From NCBI GenBank assembly GCA_017428565.1, contig JAFRQP010000078.1, positions 1-47,912 of the forward strand: a DNA stretch of 47,912 nt. Direction: 5' to 3'. Numbering within the stretch: the first letter of the stretch is position 1; the number at the start of each line of letters is the position of its first letter. The translations under genes were made by a program, and so were the position numbers. Shown one piece after another: positions 24,027 through 33,677 of the stretch. This stretch comes from Oscillospiraceae bacterium (lineage in GTDB: Bacteria > Bacillota > Clostridia > Oscillospirales > Oscillospiraceae). Under the pieces are notes generated by a model. That model saw nothing but the letters and a program-made list of their open reading frames with translations, had not been told where the DNA came from and did not search any database.

Positions 24027-26098
24027 AAAAGAAATGTTTTACGCCGCAGGATATGGGAAAGCTGCGCTATCTCTCAGCGGTAACGGTATCCCGGGATGGA
24101 CGCCGGGCTGCCTGCGTCTGCAGCAGAGGAGATGAGGAGAGCGGCGCGTTCTTCTCCCATCTTCTTTTGGCGGATCTGGAAAAGGGAACGATAGAGCCCC
24201 TCTTCCCGGGGGAAAATCGAATTCGTTTTGAACAGCCACAGTTCGACTTGGACGGCGCCCTGTACTATCTTTCGGATCGGAGCGGCCTCTCACAACTGTA
24301 CCGGCTGCAGCCGGAAACCGGGGCCGAGGTTCGGCTGAGCACCGCGCGGCACGGGGTAACAAGGTATTCTCTTTCCGCGGATGGGCGAACGGCGGCAATT
24401 GAAATGAATCTGTGGCCGGAGGAAATCAAGGCAGGGTCGGCCTTTTCTCTGATGACGGACGCGGAACAAAGGGCCTGGGAAGAGGATCTGGAGTACAGGC
24501 CGTATGAAATTACGGATCTGACCTATAAAATGGATGAGTGGCATGGCATGCGTCATGGCGAGATGCCTCACATCGCGCGGATTGACCTGCGCACAGGTTC
24601 CCAGACCCTGCTCACCCCAGACGGTCCGGAGGCCTGCTGGCCCTGTCTGTCACCCGACGGAGAACGGGTCGCGTTTTACGGATATCCCCATACCGGGGCG
24701 TTCGGACGGCAGCCGGAACTGTTTCTCTGCGAAAAGGATGGAAGCGGCCTCCGGCAGTTGACAGACAACCAGGGCGTGTATGTGGACGGGTTTCCGCTCT
24801 TTTCTCCCTCCGGAGAAGAACTGCTCTTTGTCTCCATGCCGGAGACTGTGGATGGAAGTGTGATTCTGCTGCCGGCTGCCATCCATCTGGAGAATGGGGA
24901 GATCCGTCGCCTGATGGAGGAGACGGAGGATGCCGTTTGCCACGGAATCAACCCGCCGGCCGGAAACCGCACGGAATACGGAACCGCACGACGACCGTTC
25001 TGCCTGAGCGGGAATGGAGAGACGTTTTATTTCGTCTCGTCCTTCCAGGGCCGTGGGCAGATTTATCTCAAGTCGTTGTCCCGGCCTGCCGAGCCCGCTG
25101 CGGTGGTCATACCGGGCGAGACCGTGATTCGGGAGTTCGGGCTGTCGGAGAACGGAACGCTGGTCTACCTGATGTCCTCACTGAAGCATCCGCCGGAGCT
25201 TTTTGTCAGGCGGCCGGGGGACAGTGCGTCGCTGAAATTGACAGAAGTGAACGTCTGGCTGAACGAATATGAGCTGCCCGACACGGAGGAATTCTGGATT
25301 CCGACCCGTGACGGGAAGGCCAGGCTGCAGGTCTGGCTGATGCATCCCGCCGGGCAGAAGCCGGGAGAAAAATATCCTTCGGTCCTGTATGTGCGCGGCG
25401 GCCCGCCGGCGACTTACAACGCCGACTACTGGCACGAGTTTCACGCTCTGGCCTGCGCCGGTGTTGCGGTCATCTACACAAATCCGCGCGGCAGCCTCGG
25501 TTACGGAAAAGCCTTCTGCGCCGGCTCCATTGCCTGGAAACAGGAGGCCATGGACGATCTGCTCAGCGCGGTGGATGCGTGTGTCGAACGGGGAATGATT
25601 GATCCACGCCGTCTGGGCATTACCGGCGGGAGCTACGGCGGCTACATGACCAACAAACTCATCGGCCGGACAAAGGTCTTTGCCGCCGCTGTCAGTCAGC
25701 GATGCCTGGTGAACCCCGCGACTTCCTACGGAACGGGGGATATGGGCTTTGTTTCGTCCAGGCCGTCCGATCCGGGCTTCAGCATGCTGGAGTATCTGGA
25801 GGACCGTGCCCGGGGAAATCCGCTGACCTATATCGACAACATCAAAATTCCCCTGCTCCTTCTGCATGGGTATCAGGATTATCGCTGCAGCTTCGAGCAG
25901 GCGGAGCAGATGTTCATCGCCATGCGGGATCGAAATCCGGAGGTTCCGGTTCGCCTGGTCATGTTCCCGGGCGAAAACCACGGCATCGACCGGACCGGAA
26001 AACTTTACCACCAGGTTCAGCACCTGCAAGAGCTTTGCACGTGGTTCCAAAAACATCTCGGGGGAGAGGAGCGCAAGAATGGAAAAGAGACTGCCTGA
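24023..26098 (+). CDS. S9 family (prolyl oligopeptidase/acylaminoacyl peptidase type) serine peptidase 1
   Basis: A 691-residue protein without a signal peptide. An N-terminal beta-propeller (about 10-430, with repeats such as SADGRTAAIE, SPDGERVAFYG and FSPSGEELLFVS) precedes an alpha/beta hydrolase domain. The triad is Ser537 in TGGSYGGYM, an aspartate in LLLHGYQDYRC and a histidine in PGENHGID. YVRGGPPATY is the oxyanion region. Such enzymes trim short peptides, often acylated or proline-containing ones. Its 3' end overlaps the second S9 gene by 20 bases. The two S9 proteins are only distantly related copies, suggesting different specificities. Confidence 0.92.
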   Translation: MKKKCFTPQDMGKLRYLSAVTVSRDGRRAACVCSRGDEESGAFFSHLLLADLEKGTIEPLFPGENRIRFEQPQFDLDGALYYLSDRSGLSQLYRLQPETGAEVRLSTARHGVTRYSLSADGRTAAIEMNLWPEEIKAGSAFSLMTDAEQRAWEEDLEYRPYEITDLTYKMDEWHGMRHGEMPHIARIDLRTGSQTLLTPDGPEACWPCLSPDGERVAFYGYPHTGAFGRQPELFLCEKDGSGLRQLTDNQGVYVDGFPLFSPSGEELLFVSMPETVDGSVILLPAAIHLENGEIRRLMEETEDAVCHGINPPAGNRTEYGTARRPFCLSGNGETFYFVSSFQGRGQIYLKSLSRPAEPAAVVIPGETVIREFGLSENGTLVYLMSSLKHPPELFVRRPGDSASLKLTEVNVWLNEYELPDTEEFWIPTRDGKARLQVWLMHPAGQKPGEKYPSVLYVRGGPPATYNADYWHEFHALACAGVAVIYTNPRGSLGYGKAFCAGSIAWKQEAMDDLLSAVDACVERGMIDPRRLGITGGSYGGYMTNKLIGRTKVFAAAVSQRCLVNPATSYGTGDMGFVSSRPSDPGFSMLEYLEDRARGNPLTYIDNIKIPLLLLHGYQDYRCSFEQAEQMFIAMRDRNPEVPVRLVMFPGENHGIDRTGKLYHQVQHLQELCTWFQKHLGGEERKNGKETA

Positions 26099-28046
26099 AT
26101 TCGATGATCTGATCCAGTTGGAGCGTTTTCGCGGCGCGGACTACCGCGAGGCGGAAGAATTGGTCGTCTATACCTCGGCCTCCGGAATCCGGCTGCGGCA
26201 TCTGCGATCCGGCAGAGAAGAGCGTATCACCGCTGGAGGACGTAGGGAAGGGAACGCACGGTTCAGCCCGGACGGGAGCCGGATTCTCTTCACCTCCGGC
26301 TTCGCGGATGGGCAGAAGCTGTTCCTTTATGATCGGGAAACGAAATCGATTCGTCCGCTTACCACAATGCAGGGGCCCATCACGGAACCGATCTGGTCTC
26401 CGGACGGCGCTAAAATCCTGTTTGCCTCCCCTTCGGGAGAGCGCGGCGAGCGGCGCGCGCATCGTGACAGCGCCGTTGTGATTGAGGATTTCGGCTACAA
26501 ATTTGACGGCATGGGTTTCTATACGCCGACGAGTTTTCTCCAGCTCTTCGTAGTCGCGGCGGACGGGGGCGAGACCATACGCGTTACCGACGGCAAGTGC
26601 AATTTCATGCACCACAACTGGGCCTCCGACAGCCGGCATATCCTCTGCTGCAGCAATTTGTTCCGCGCCAAAGAAGAGTCGCTGGGCATGGACCTTCTCT
26701 ACATGGAAGCGAAGGAGCAGGGAGAGATTCGTCAACTTACCCAGGGGGTTTGGCTAGTTTCCTATCCGAATCCGCTGCGGCCCATCCCAACCCCCGACGG
26801 CAAGGCGGTTCTGGCGGGCATTCTGGATTTCCCGGCCGGGCAGAAAATGACCGACACCACCACCTATCCGGAGGTGTATCTGTATAAAATTCCGCTGGAC
26901 GGGTCGGAGATGGAGCGAATCTTTTTCCCCGACGATAGCTGCTATCAGTGCGTTCAGTTCCCGTATAACGCTGCCTGCGGATGGGGCTTTGACCGGGTGC
27001 AGCTGTCGGATGATGGGCAGGAGATCTTCTTTCACGGCGGCTGGCAGGGTCGTACGGTGCTCTATGGGCTCCCGACGGAGGGCGGCGCCGTCAGAACGGT
27101 ACTGAATGAACCCTTTGCGGTGCACGGCATCGGCACGGTTCAGAACGGAAAAGCGCTGCTGGCCATCTCCAGCGAAACCCGACCGGAGCGCTATGTGATT
27201 CTGGATACCCGCAGCGGGAATCTTCAGGAGACCGGAATTCAGTCCGCAGAGGAACTGGTTCGGAATGCCGCCTTCAGCCAGCCAGAAAACTTCTTTGTAA
27301 ACACCCTGGACGGCGATGGCAGGATTCATGGCTGGGTCATGCCGCCGCAGCGGAGGGAAGGGGGAAAGCGATATCCGGCGATCCTTTACATTCACGGCGG
27401 ACCGCATCCTTTCTACACCTATGGCTTTACGCTGGAGCATCAGTGCTTCGCGGCGGCCGGCTTTGCTGTGCTTTACTGCAACCCCCGAGGAAGCAGCGGC
27501 TATGGCAAAGCGCATCAGGACATCCGGAAGGCCTTTGACGGGCGCGCCTATGAGGACTGCCTTCAGTTTGTGGACGAGGCATGCCGAAGATTTCCATGGA
27601 TTGATCCCGACCGGATTGGGGTGACGGGAGGCAGTTATGGCGGCTATATGACCAACTATATGGCGACGCACTGCCGACGCTTCCGGGCCTATGTGTCACA
27701 GCGCAGCGTGGTGAACCAGTTGATTTCCTACGCCAGCAGCGACATGCAGGGCAGCAGCAAAAAGTACGGGAATTTTGAGGAGTTCATGATCGCCCAGCTG
27801 AAGGACTCGCCCGTCAGCTATGCCGAGCGCATTGACCGGCCTTTTCTGATCCTGCACGGAACCGATGATCTGCGAACCCCAGTGGAAGGGGCGCATCAGC
27901 TGTTTGTCGCCATCAAGGACACCCATCCCGACCTTCCGGTGCGGATGGTGCTCTATCCGCACACGGGGCATGATCAGCCGTCGAACCCGAAGCAGCAGAA
28001 GCATTATTATCATGAAATGCTGAACTGGTTTCGCACCTATCTGTGA
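26079..28046 (+). CDS. S9 family serine peptidase 2
   Basis: A 655-residue relative of the gene before it, also cytoplasmic. The propeller runs to about residue 390 (RFSPDGSRILFTSG, WSPDGAKILFASP). The hydrolase domain has YIHGGPHPFYTYGF, the nucleophile Ser519 in TGGSYGGYMTNY, an aspartate in LILHGTDDLRTPVEG and a histidine in PHTGHDQPS. AGGAG lies 7 bases before ATG 26079 inside the upstream gene. It is the last gene of the rightward operon and is closed by a strong hairpin shared with the convergent amidohydrolase gene. Confidence 0.92.
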   Translation: MEKRLPEFDDLIQLERFRGADYREAEELVVYTSASGIRLRHLRSGREERITAGGRREGNARFSPDGSRILFTSGFADGQKLFLYDRETKSIRPLTTMQGPITEPIWSPDGAKILFASPSGERGERRAHRDSAVVIEDFGYKFDGMGFYTPTSFLQLFVVAADGGETIRVTDGKCNFMHHNWASDSRHILCCSNLFRAKEESLGMDLLYMEAKEQGEIRQLTQGVWLVSYPNPLRPIPTPDGKAVLAGILDFPAGQKMTDTTTYPEVYLYKIPLDGSEMERIFFPDDSCYQCVQFPYNAACGWGFDRVQLSDDGQEIFFHGGWQGRTVLYGLPTEGGAVRTVLNEPFAVHGIGTVQNGKALLAISSETRPERYVILDTRSGNLQETGIQSAEELVRNAAFSQPENFFVNTLDGDGRIHGWVMPPQRREGGKRYPAILYIHGGPHPFYTYGFTLEHQCFAAAGFAVLYCNPRGSSGYGKAHQDIRKAFDGRAYEDCLQFVDEACRRFPWIDPDRIGVTGGSYGGYMTNYMATHCRRFRAYVSQRSVVNQLISYASSDMQGSSKKYGNFEEFMIAQLKDSPVSYAERIDRPFLILHGTDDLRTPVEGAHQLFVAIKDTHPDLPVRMVLYPHTGHDQPSNPKQQKHYYHEMLNWFRTYL

Positions 28047-28096
28047 AGGGTGCCCCGCCACATCGCTCAGAAACCTCAATCGGATCTGAAATAATC

Positions 28097-28146
28097 AACC
28101 CGGCCTGTTGAATCCTCAACGCAGGAATTCGACAGGTCGGGTTTTA
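28097..28146. terminator. Bidirectional terminator between convergent genes
   Basis: AACCCGGCCTGTTGAATCCT pairs, with two mismatches and a bulge, with AGGAATTCGACAGGTCGGGT. T-rich sequence follows on the plus strand (GGGTTTTA); the minus strand has only a weak T run. Confidence 0.75.
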
Positions 28147-28176
28147 CTCCGGCATTTTTGAAAAGACCGGACGGAA

Positions 28177-29406
28177 TCAGTTCAGGAGGTTCTTTTTTAT
28201 CTGGCCGTCCAGCATGACCAGCTTCACGTGATCGGCATGGGTCAGGCAACCGATATCCTCCAGCGGGTTGCCGTCAACAATAACCAGATCCGCGCATTTG
28301 CCGACGTCCAGCGAGCCGGTTTCGTCCTCGTTCATCATCAGATGCGCGGCGTGAATGGTGCCGGCCTGGATGGCCTCCCAATTGCTGAGCCCTGCTTTCG
28401 TCATCGCCTCGAACTCTCTGCCCAGCTCCAGATAAGAGGAGTTGGGGCTGTTGGTAAAGTCGGTCCCCAGAGCGATTCGAATTCCGGCGTCCCGCGCCAT
28501 ACGGACGCTGCGCACATGGGCTTCGGCGCTGCTTCTCACCTTTCTGGCCATCCATTCCGGAAGGTTGGGAATTCTGGCAACGCCCAGACTGACGCAGAGC
28601 GTCGTCACCAGGGTGGCGTCGCTGGCCTTCATTCGTTCCACTTCCCGCTCAGTGAGGTACATGCCGTGTTCAATGCAGGTGATGCCCGCAAGCAGAGCCT
28701 GATACGTTCCGTCGCTTCCCACGCAATGGGCGCAGGCATAGCTGTGGTGCCGTTTCGCTTCGTCCGAGATGGCCTTTAACTCTTCCGGAGAAAACTGCAC
28801 GTCATCCAGCCGATCCGTTGGCGAGGAAACGCCGCCGGTTGCACAGAGCTTGATGAACTTGGCGCCCGCGCGAAACTGCTCTCTCACTGCCATCACGCAA
28901 TCATCCACTCCGTCTGTCAGGCGGCAGAGGTGACTGCTGCGGTTGAACTCTTCCTTGCTCATCATCGGATCCAGATCCACATGGCCTGAAGTGATGCCAA
29001 GCACTTTCCCGCCCGGCAGAATTTTCGGCCCCCGCAGAATTCCGCGCTCGACCGCGCGAGAGAGATACAGCCCGTTTTCAGACATGTCGCGCACACCGGT
29101 AAAGCCCGCATCCAGAATCAGACCGCACTGGTATGCTCCGCCGAGCAGCTGATCACCGTAAAACCGGCCATCGGCAAAGCTGCCCGCGTTCTCCTCCCCG
29201 CTCAGATGCGCATGGCAGTCAATGAAACCCGGCATAACAGATCCGCCGGGAAAAGAATAGACAGGAACATTTTCTGCTTCCTCTGAAAACCCGTCCGCAG
29301 GACCCGCATACACAATCCGCCCGTCCTCAACCGCTATCAGACCGTCTTCTATGGTAAGCTTCGCGCGAACATCGAACACTCGACCTTTTATAATGTATTT
29401 CAGCAT
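28177..29406 (-). CDS. Metal-dependent amidohydrolase (COG1228, Xaa-dipeptidase/prolidase-like)
   Basis: A 409-residue member of the amidohydrolase superfamily. Metal ligands are HAH (His65, His67) in PGFIDCHAHLSG, the carboxylated lysine in AKFIKLCATGGV, a histidine in HHSYACAHCVG, ITCIEHG and the aspartate in ALGTDF. In this subgroup, characterised enzymes are cytoplasmic or secreted zinc carboxypeptidases or dipeptidases acting on Xaa-Pro/Arg/Lys or N-acyl amino acids; the exact substrate here is unknown. GGAAGGGG precedes ATG 29406. It is divergent from the M61-like gene, with the shared operator between the two promoters. Confidence 0.88.
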   Translation of the reverse strand: MLKYIIKGRVFDVRAKLTIEDGLIAVEDGRIVYAGPADGFSEEAENVPVYSFPGGSVMPGFIDCHAHLSGEENAGSFADGRFYGDQLLGGAYQCGLILDAGFTGVRDMSENGLYLSRAVERGILRGPKILPGGKVLGITSGHVDLDPMMSKEEFNRSSHLCRLTDGVDDCVMAVREQFRAGAKFIKLCATGGVSSPTDRLDDVQFSPEELKAISDEAKRHHSYACAHCVGSDGTYQALLAGITCIEHGMYLTEREVERMKASDATLVTTLCVSLGVARIPNLPEWMARKVRSSAEAHVRSVRMARDAGIRIALGTDFTNSPNSSYLELGREFEAMTKAGLSNWEAIQAGTIHAAHLMMNEDETGSLDVGKCADLVIVDGNPLEDIGCLTHADHVKLVMLDGQIKKNLLN

Positions 29407-29438
29407 GGCTTCCCCTTCCCTTCTGAAGTGATAAATGG

Positions 29439-29467
29439 ATACTAACAGAATATCAACAGATTGTCAA
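29439..29467 (-). promoter_or_regulatory. Promoter of the amidohydrolase gene
   Basis: On the minus strand TTGACA (29462-29467) and TAGTAT (29439-29444) are 17 bases apart. The -35 lies in the inverted repeat. Confidence 0.75.
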
Positions 29468-29481
29468 TTATATATTGACAA
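29461..29481. promoter_or_regulatory. Operator: TTGTCAAT-TATAT-ATTGACAA
   Basis: A perfect 8-bp inverted repeat with a 5-base centre. It supplies the -35 hexamers of both divergent promoters, so a bound protein would control both sides at once. The half-sites are identical to those at 20841-20869. Confidence 0.75.
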
Positions 29482-29503
29482 AAAGTTGCCTCCATGTTAT
29501 AAT
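29475..29503 (+). promoter_or_regulatory. Consensus promoter of the M61-transporter operon
   Basis: TTGACA (29475-29480) and TATAAT (29498-29503) with a 17-base spacer; both match consensus fully. The start of transcription should be near 29510, which argues against the ATG at 29515 and for the one at 29551. Confidence 0.88.
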
Positions 29504-29550
29504 CTGCATATCATATGGAATCAGAACCTGATACGATAAAGGAGGAACCT

Positions 29551-30954
29551 ATGGAAACCCTTCCACACCTGTCGATTACCCTGAGGCCCAGCATGGATGC
29601 ATCCTACCATTTTAAATTCTGTGATGTCAAGATGGAGCTTGAGACGCCTGAACTGGCTGCCGGGATGACGCTTGCCTCCCTGTGGAAGATGGTTGCCGGC
29701 GTCCCTCGCTGCCCGCTTGACCCGGAGGGGGTGTCAGCCTGTGACGCGGCCGGAGCACTTCCTCTCCGGGAGGCAACAGAGTCTTCGATGGGCTTTGAAA
29801 AGACCGCCTGGCAGACGGCTCGCGCAACGCAAGGCAACGTAGTGCTGTCCTATCGTTTCTTTCCCCGGGATGTCAGCGGCATCGACCGCTGCTATCCGAT
29901 TTTTGACACCATCTGCGAGGAAAACGGCGCACTGATTTGTGGAGTAACCAGCCTGGTCACGGTACCGGAAAAAGAGTATCGGTTTTCCCTGCATTGGGAC
30001 CGCACACTGTTGCCGGAAGGTGCGGATGTGACCGCGATCAAAGGGAACGGAGACTGCGAATTTGTCGGGAAGCCCAATGATTATGCCTTCTCCCTCTACC
30101 TGGTCGGGAAAATCCAGTGCGCTACGGACGACAGCGGGAAATACCGGGTCCTCTGGCTTTCAGAGCATCTTCCGGACGCGGATCGGGTCTATGCCCAGGT
30201 TCCTCCGCTGCTGCGCGAGATGTGCCGCTTCTTCCGGGATGAGGATTTGCATTACAGCATCTTCTTTCGGAAAGAGCCCTATTCCGTATCCAACAGCGGC
30301 ACTGCCTTTGACGGTGGATTTGCTTACGGATTCAGCGATTCCATGCCGCTTCGAATGGACGAGGCGCTCAATACTCTGGCGCACGAGATCGTCCACAACT
30401 GGCCTCAGCTGGAAAACCTTCAGGGCGAGAGCAGCTGGTATATGGAGGGAACTGCCGAATATTACAGCGTGATGGTTCCTCTGCGCAGTGGAATTGTGGA
30501 TGCGGAACAGGCCGCCGAATGGCTCACGCAGAAAAGCGTCAACTATTATAACAACCGCTTCCAGCGTCTCAGCAATGAAGAAGCCTATGCCAAAGCCTGG
30601 GAGAACCATGAGATTCAGCGGGTACCCTACGGCCGGGGACTGTTCTACCTTGCCCATGTGGATGTGTGCCTGAAAAATGCCAGTCATGGGGCACGCTGCT
30701 TGGATGATCTCATTCTGGAACTGGATCTGCGCAGGCGGCGCGGCGAAACGGTTCGGGTTTCCGACTGGCTTCAACTCGTCGAGCGAGAGCTTGGCCAGGA
30801 AGCGGTCGACGAATTCCGGGAGATTATGTCAGGGCGGAAGATGCTTTCACCGGAACCGGAATGGTTTGACGGCATCTTTGCTTGGAAACGCGGGGATTAT
30901 CAGAACATCAAGCAGGGCAGCATTGAGAACGCCCTGATTTGGTATAAAAAATGA
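29551..30954 (+). CDS. M61-like (glycyl aminopeptidase type) zinc peptidase without PDZ domain
   Basis: A 467-residue cytoplasmic gluzincin. The zinc motif is HEIVH (278-282), with the third ligand glutamate about 17 residues on in WYMEGTAEYY. The N-terminal 200 residues are beta-rich, as in the M61 family, and the C-terminus is helical. The typical C-terminal PDZ domain of M61 is missing. M61 enzymes release N-terminal Gly/Ala. The start at 29551 (METLPHLSITLRP) has AAAGGAGG 6 bases upstream. Its stop overlaps an ATG of the next frame (ATGA, 30951-30954), and the transporter follows directly. Confidence 0.78.
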   Translation: METLPHLSITLRPSMDASYHFKFCDVKMELETPELAAGMTLASLWKMVAGVPRCPLDPEGVSACDAAGALPLREATESSMGFEKTAWQTARATQGNVVLSYRFFPRDVSGIDRCYPIFDTICEENGALICGVTSLVTVPEKEYRFSLHWDRTLLPEGADVTAIKGNGDCEFVGKPNDYAFSLYLVGKIQCATDDSGKYRVLWLSEHLPDADRVYAQVPPLLREMCRFFRDEDLHYSIFFRKEPYSVSNSGTAFDGGFAYGFSDSMPLRMDEALNTLAHEIVHNWPQLENLQGESSWYMEGTAEYYSVMVPLRSGIVDAEQAAEWLTQKSVNYYNNRFQRLSNEEAYAKAWENHEIQRVPYGRGLFYLAHVDVCLKNASHGARCLDDLILELDLRRRRGETVRVSDWLQLVERELGQEAVDEFREIMSGRKMLSPEPEWFDGIFAWKRGDYQNIKQGSIENALIWYKK

Positions 30955-30974
30955 AAACAGAAAGGAACAGAATT

Positions 30975-32357
30975 ATGCCAGCCAAAACCAATGACCGCAT
31001 TTTGCCCCTGCGCGTAAAAATCGGATATCCCCTATCCGGAGTCGGCTCCACCCTGCAGATGCTGATCCAGATGTACTTCCTGCTGACCTTCTACGTCAGC
31101 TTCCTTGGAATCAGCGGAACCGCGGCCGGTCTCATCATCATGATCGCCAGAATCTGGGACTTTATCAACGATCCTATCATGGGCATGATCGTGGAGAAGG
31201 TCAAAAAGCCGGAAAAGTGCCTGTTCATCATGCGCTGTGCGCTGGTCCCGATCGCGATTTTTATGGTGCTGGTCTTCTGCGCGCCGAATCTCTCCTACAA
31301 CATGAAGATCGTCTGGGCGCTGGTCACGTTTATCTGCTTTGGGATGTCTCAGACAGCTTACAGCATTTCCAGTTATGCCCTTCAGCCAAGGCTCACTTCC
31401 AACAAGGTCGAGCGCTCCAAGCTGAATGTCTTTTCGCAGGTTTTCTCCGTTATCCTCAACGCCCTGGTTCCCGCTGTCACCATGCCGCTGGTCAGCTGGC
31501 TGGCCGGCTACGGTCAGACGACTGCCTTTGCCAAGGTAGCCGCGATCTACGCCGTGGTTTATATCATTACCGGACTGGTCGGAACCTTTCTGTGCCGCGG
31601 ATATGACAACGACGTGGAGGAAGACGCAGCAGCCCAGAAGGGAAAGTCGCCAAGTTTTGGTGAGATGATGAAGGCCCTGGCCGAGAATAAGGCCGCGCTC
31701 TCCATTCTGCTGATTCAGGTCATCAAAATGCTCTTCTCCTCCATCGCCGGCAGCGTCATGCTCTATTTCTGCACGTACAACCTTGGCAATGCGGACGCCA
31801 TGTCCCTCGCCTCCAGTATCGGCACCTTCGGCGGCCTGCTCCCGATGCTGTTCCTGGTTCCGCTGTATAAGAAGGTCGGCAATTCCGGCACCGGTCTGCT
31901 GGGCTGTATCGTCGCCATCGGAACCTATCTGGTGATGCTGATTTCCGGTGTGCCGAGCGTCACCTTCTATGTGGTCTGCTATGTGATCGGCAGCATCGGC
32001 ACAACGCTGGTTTCCGCCGTCATGACCCAGAACCTGATGGATTCCATCGACTATGGAGAATGGAAAACCGGGCACAAGAATACCGGCGTCATCATGTCTG
32101 CCTTCGGCATCGGAACCAAGATCGGCCTCGCCTTTGGCAGCTCCATTGCCGGATTTGTCCTGGGCGCGCTCCATTTTGACCCGAATGCCGCAACCCAGCC
32201 CGCCAGCGTGCTGAAGGCGTTCTTCCACATCTCCATCACGGGACAGATGTTTGTGTTTGTGGCGATTTTCCTGCTGCTGCTCGTGATCCGCAGAATTGAA
32301 AAGAAGCTCCCGCAGATGCGCCAGGAAGTGCTGGAACGAAAAGCGGCACAGGCGTAA
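30975..32357 (+). CDS. GPH/MFS family cation symporter
   Basis: A 460-residue, 12-helix transporter of the glycoside-pentoside-hexuronide branch of the MFS. Signatures are the WDFINDPIMG motif near residues 55-65 and SIDYGEWKTG near 360. Known members carry sugars or uronides with sodium or protons, but many gut relatives are uncharacterised. Its place between peptidases and a deaminase suggests it brings in the peptide or amino-acid substrate (inference). AAAGGA lies 8 bases before ATG 30975; the ATG at 30951, coupled to the M61 stop, is an alternative that adds 8 residues. Confidence 0.88.
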   Translation: MPAKTNDRILPLRVKIGYPLSGVGSTLQMLIQMYFLLTFYVSFLGISGTAAGLIIMIARIWDFINDPIMGMIVEKVKKPEKCLFIMRCALVPIAIFMVLVFCAPNLSYNMKIVWALVTFICFGMSQTAYSISSYALQPRLTSNKVERSKLNVFSQVFSVILNALVPAVTMPLVSWLAGYGQTTAFAKVAAIYAVVYIITGLVGTFLCRGYDNDVEEDAAAQKGKSPSFGEMMKALAENKAALSILLIQVIKMLFSSIAGSVMLYFCTYNLGNADAMSLASSIGTFGGLLPMLFLVPLYKKVGNSGTGLLGCIVAIGTYLVMLISGVPSVTFYVVCYVIGSIGTTLVSAVMTQNLMDSIDYGEWKTGHKNTGVIMSAFGIGTKIGLAFGSSIAGFVLGALHFDPNAATQPASVLKAFFHISITGQMFVFVAIFLLLLVIRRIEKKLPQMRQEVLERKAAQA

Positions 32358-32383
32358 CGTTACCGGTTTCGGAGAGAAACAGT

Positions 32384-33584
32384 ATGGAATACGGCGTTAC
32401 ATTGGAGATGATCGAGGAGGCCAGGGAAGCGCTGACCGGTTTTTCGGAGGTCACCCCGGTTGTCAGCTCCTCCAGATTGGGGAAAAAACCTTTTCATCAA
32501 ATCCGAGAATCTGCAGAAGACCGGTTCGTTTAAGATTCGCGGCGCCTACAACACAATTCGTCAGCTTTCCCCTGAGGACGCCGCCCGCGGAGTGATTGCC
32601 TGCTCTGCTGGAAATCATGCGCAGGGCGTGGCGCTTTCGGCCGCGCAGCTGGGAATTCGTTCGGTCATTTGCATGCCGGAAGGCGCGCCGATTTTGAAGG
32701 TGGAAGCTACCAGAAGCTATGGAGCAGAGATTGTTCTGGTACCGGGCGTGTATGACGATGCTTCAAGAGAAGCGGAGCGACTTTCGAGGGAAAAAGGATA
32801 TCTCTTTGCGCATCCGTTCAACGACCCGGATGTGATCGCAGGACAGGGCACCATTGGCCTGGAGATTCTGGATCAGGTGAAGGATGTGGAGCAGATCCTT
32901 GTACCGGTAGGAGGCGGCGGCCTAATCAGCGGTATTGCCGTGGCGGTAAAGTCCATTCGTCCGGATGTCCGCGTGATCGGCGTGCAGTCCGCCATGGTAC
33001 CCTCAATGCTTGTCTCCAGAAGAACCGGAAAAGTAACTACCGTCAAAGGGAACGCAACCATTGCGGATGGAATACATGTTTTAACGCCGGGCGACCTGAC
33101 GTTTCATCTGGTACAGGAATACGTGGATGAAATAGTCACCGTCACCGAGGACGAGATTGCCGCAGCGATCGTTGCGCTCCTGGAAGGACCGAAAACTGTG
33201 GCGGAAGGGGCGGGAGCTACCGCGGTGGCAGCGTATCTCTTCCGGCGGGTCGACGTAGGGCGCAAAACCGTGGCCGTGGTCTCGGGTGGAAATGTGGATA
33301 TCACAACCCTGTCGAGAATCATAACCAAGGGCCTGCAGAAAACCGGCAGAATTACTCAGTTCCGGACGAAGCTGACAGATAAAGCCGGAAATCTTGCACA
33401 ACTCCTGGCCTGCGTAGCGCAGAACGGCGCGAATGTTCTGAATATCGAGCATGAACGGGAGGATGCCAAGACCGAAGTCAACTCCTGCGTGGTAACCATG
33501 ACGCTGGAGACCAGGGACAGCGCCCACGTCCTTCAGATTCGTGAGGATCTTGACCGGAGAGGGTATGGGCTGTTATATGACTGA
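32384..33584 (+). pseudogene. Threonine/serine ammonia-lyase with ACT domain, frameshifted
   Basis: The start (MEYGVTLEMIEEAREALTGF) is in one frame and the rest (from KNLFIKSENLQKTGSFKIRG) is one base ahead. The shift falls at GGGGAAAAAACC around 32479-32490, so a single inserted base in a homopolymer would explain it. The remainder has the PLP lysine in TGSFKIRG, the SAGNHAQG loop, the PVGGGG loop and a C-terminal ACT domain (about the last 80 residues). The gene could be dead, or the base could be a sequencing error, or the product could be rescued by slippage. It resembles the chromosomal ilvA and would supply keto acids and ammonia from threonine or serine. The transporter gene is 26 bases upstream. 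Confidence 0.75.
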
Positions 33585-33614
33585 ACAGAAGATGGGACCG
33601 ACCGTATGAATTGC

Positions 33615-33657
33615 ACCCGGGAACTGGGAGGGGATCACAGTTCCCGGGTCGATTTTT
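33615..33657 (+). terminator. Terminator after the deaminase
   Basis: ACCCGGGAACTG (33615-33626) and CAGTTCCCGGGT (33638-33649) form a perfect 12-bp stem, followed by CGATTTTTCC. Confidence 0.88.
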
Positions 33658-33677
33658 CCAGGTCAGGATGAAGCAGG

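Noticed and set aside
31032-32228. Minus-strand frame of 398 codons in the transporter gene
   Set aside because: A shadow of the GPH transporter, whose membrane helices and signature motifs are clear.
32479-32490. Programmed -1 frameshift at AAAAAAC in the island deaminase
   Set aside because: The heptamer fits a classical slippery site, but the frame change needed here is +1, so a -1 slip would not restore the protein.
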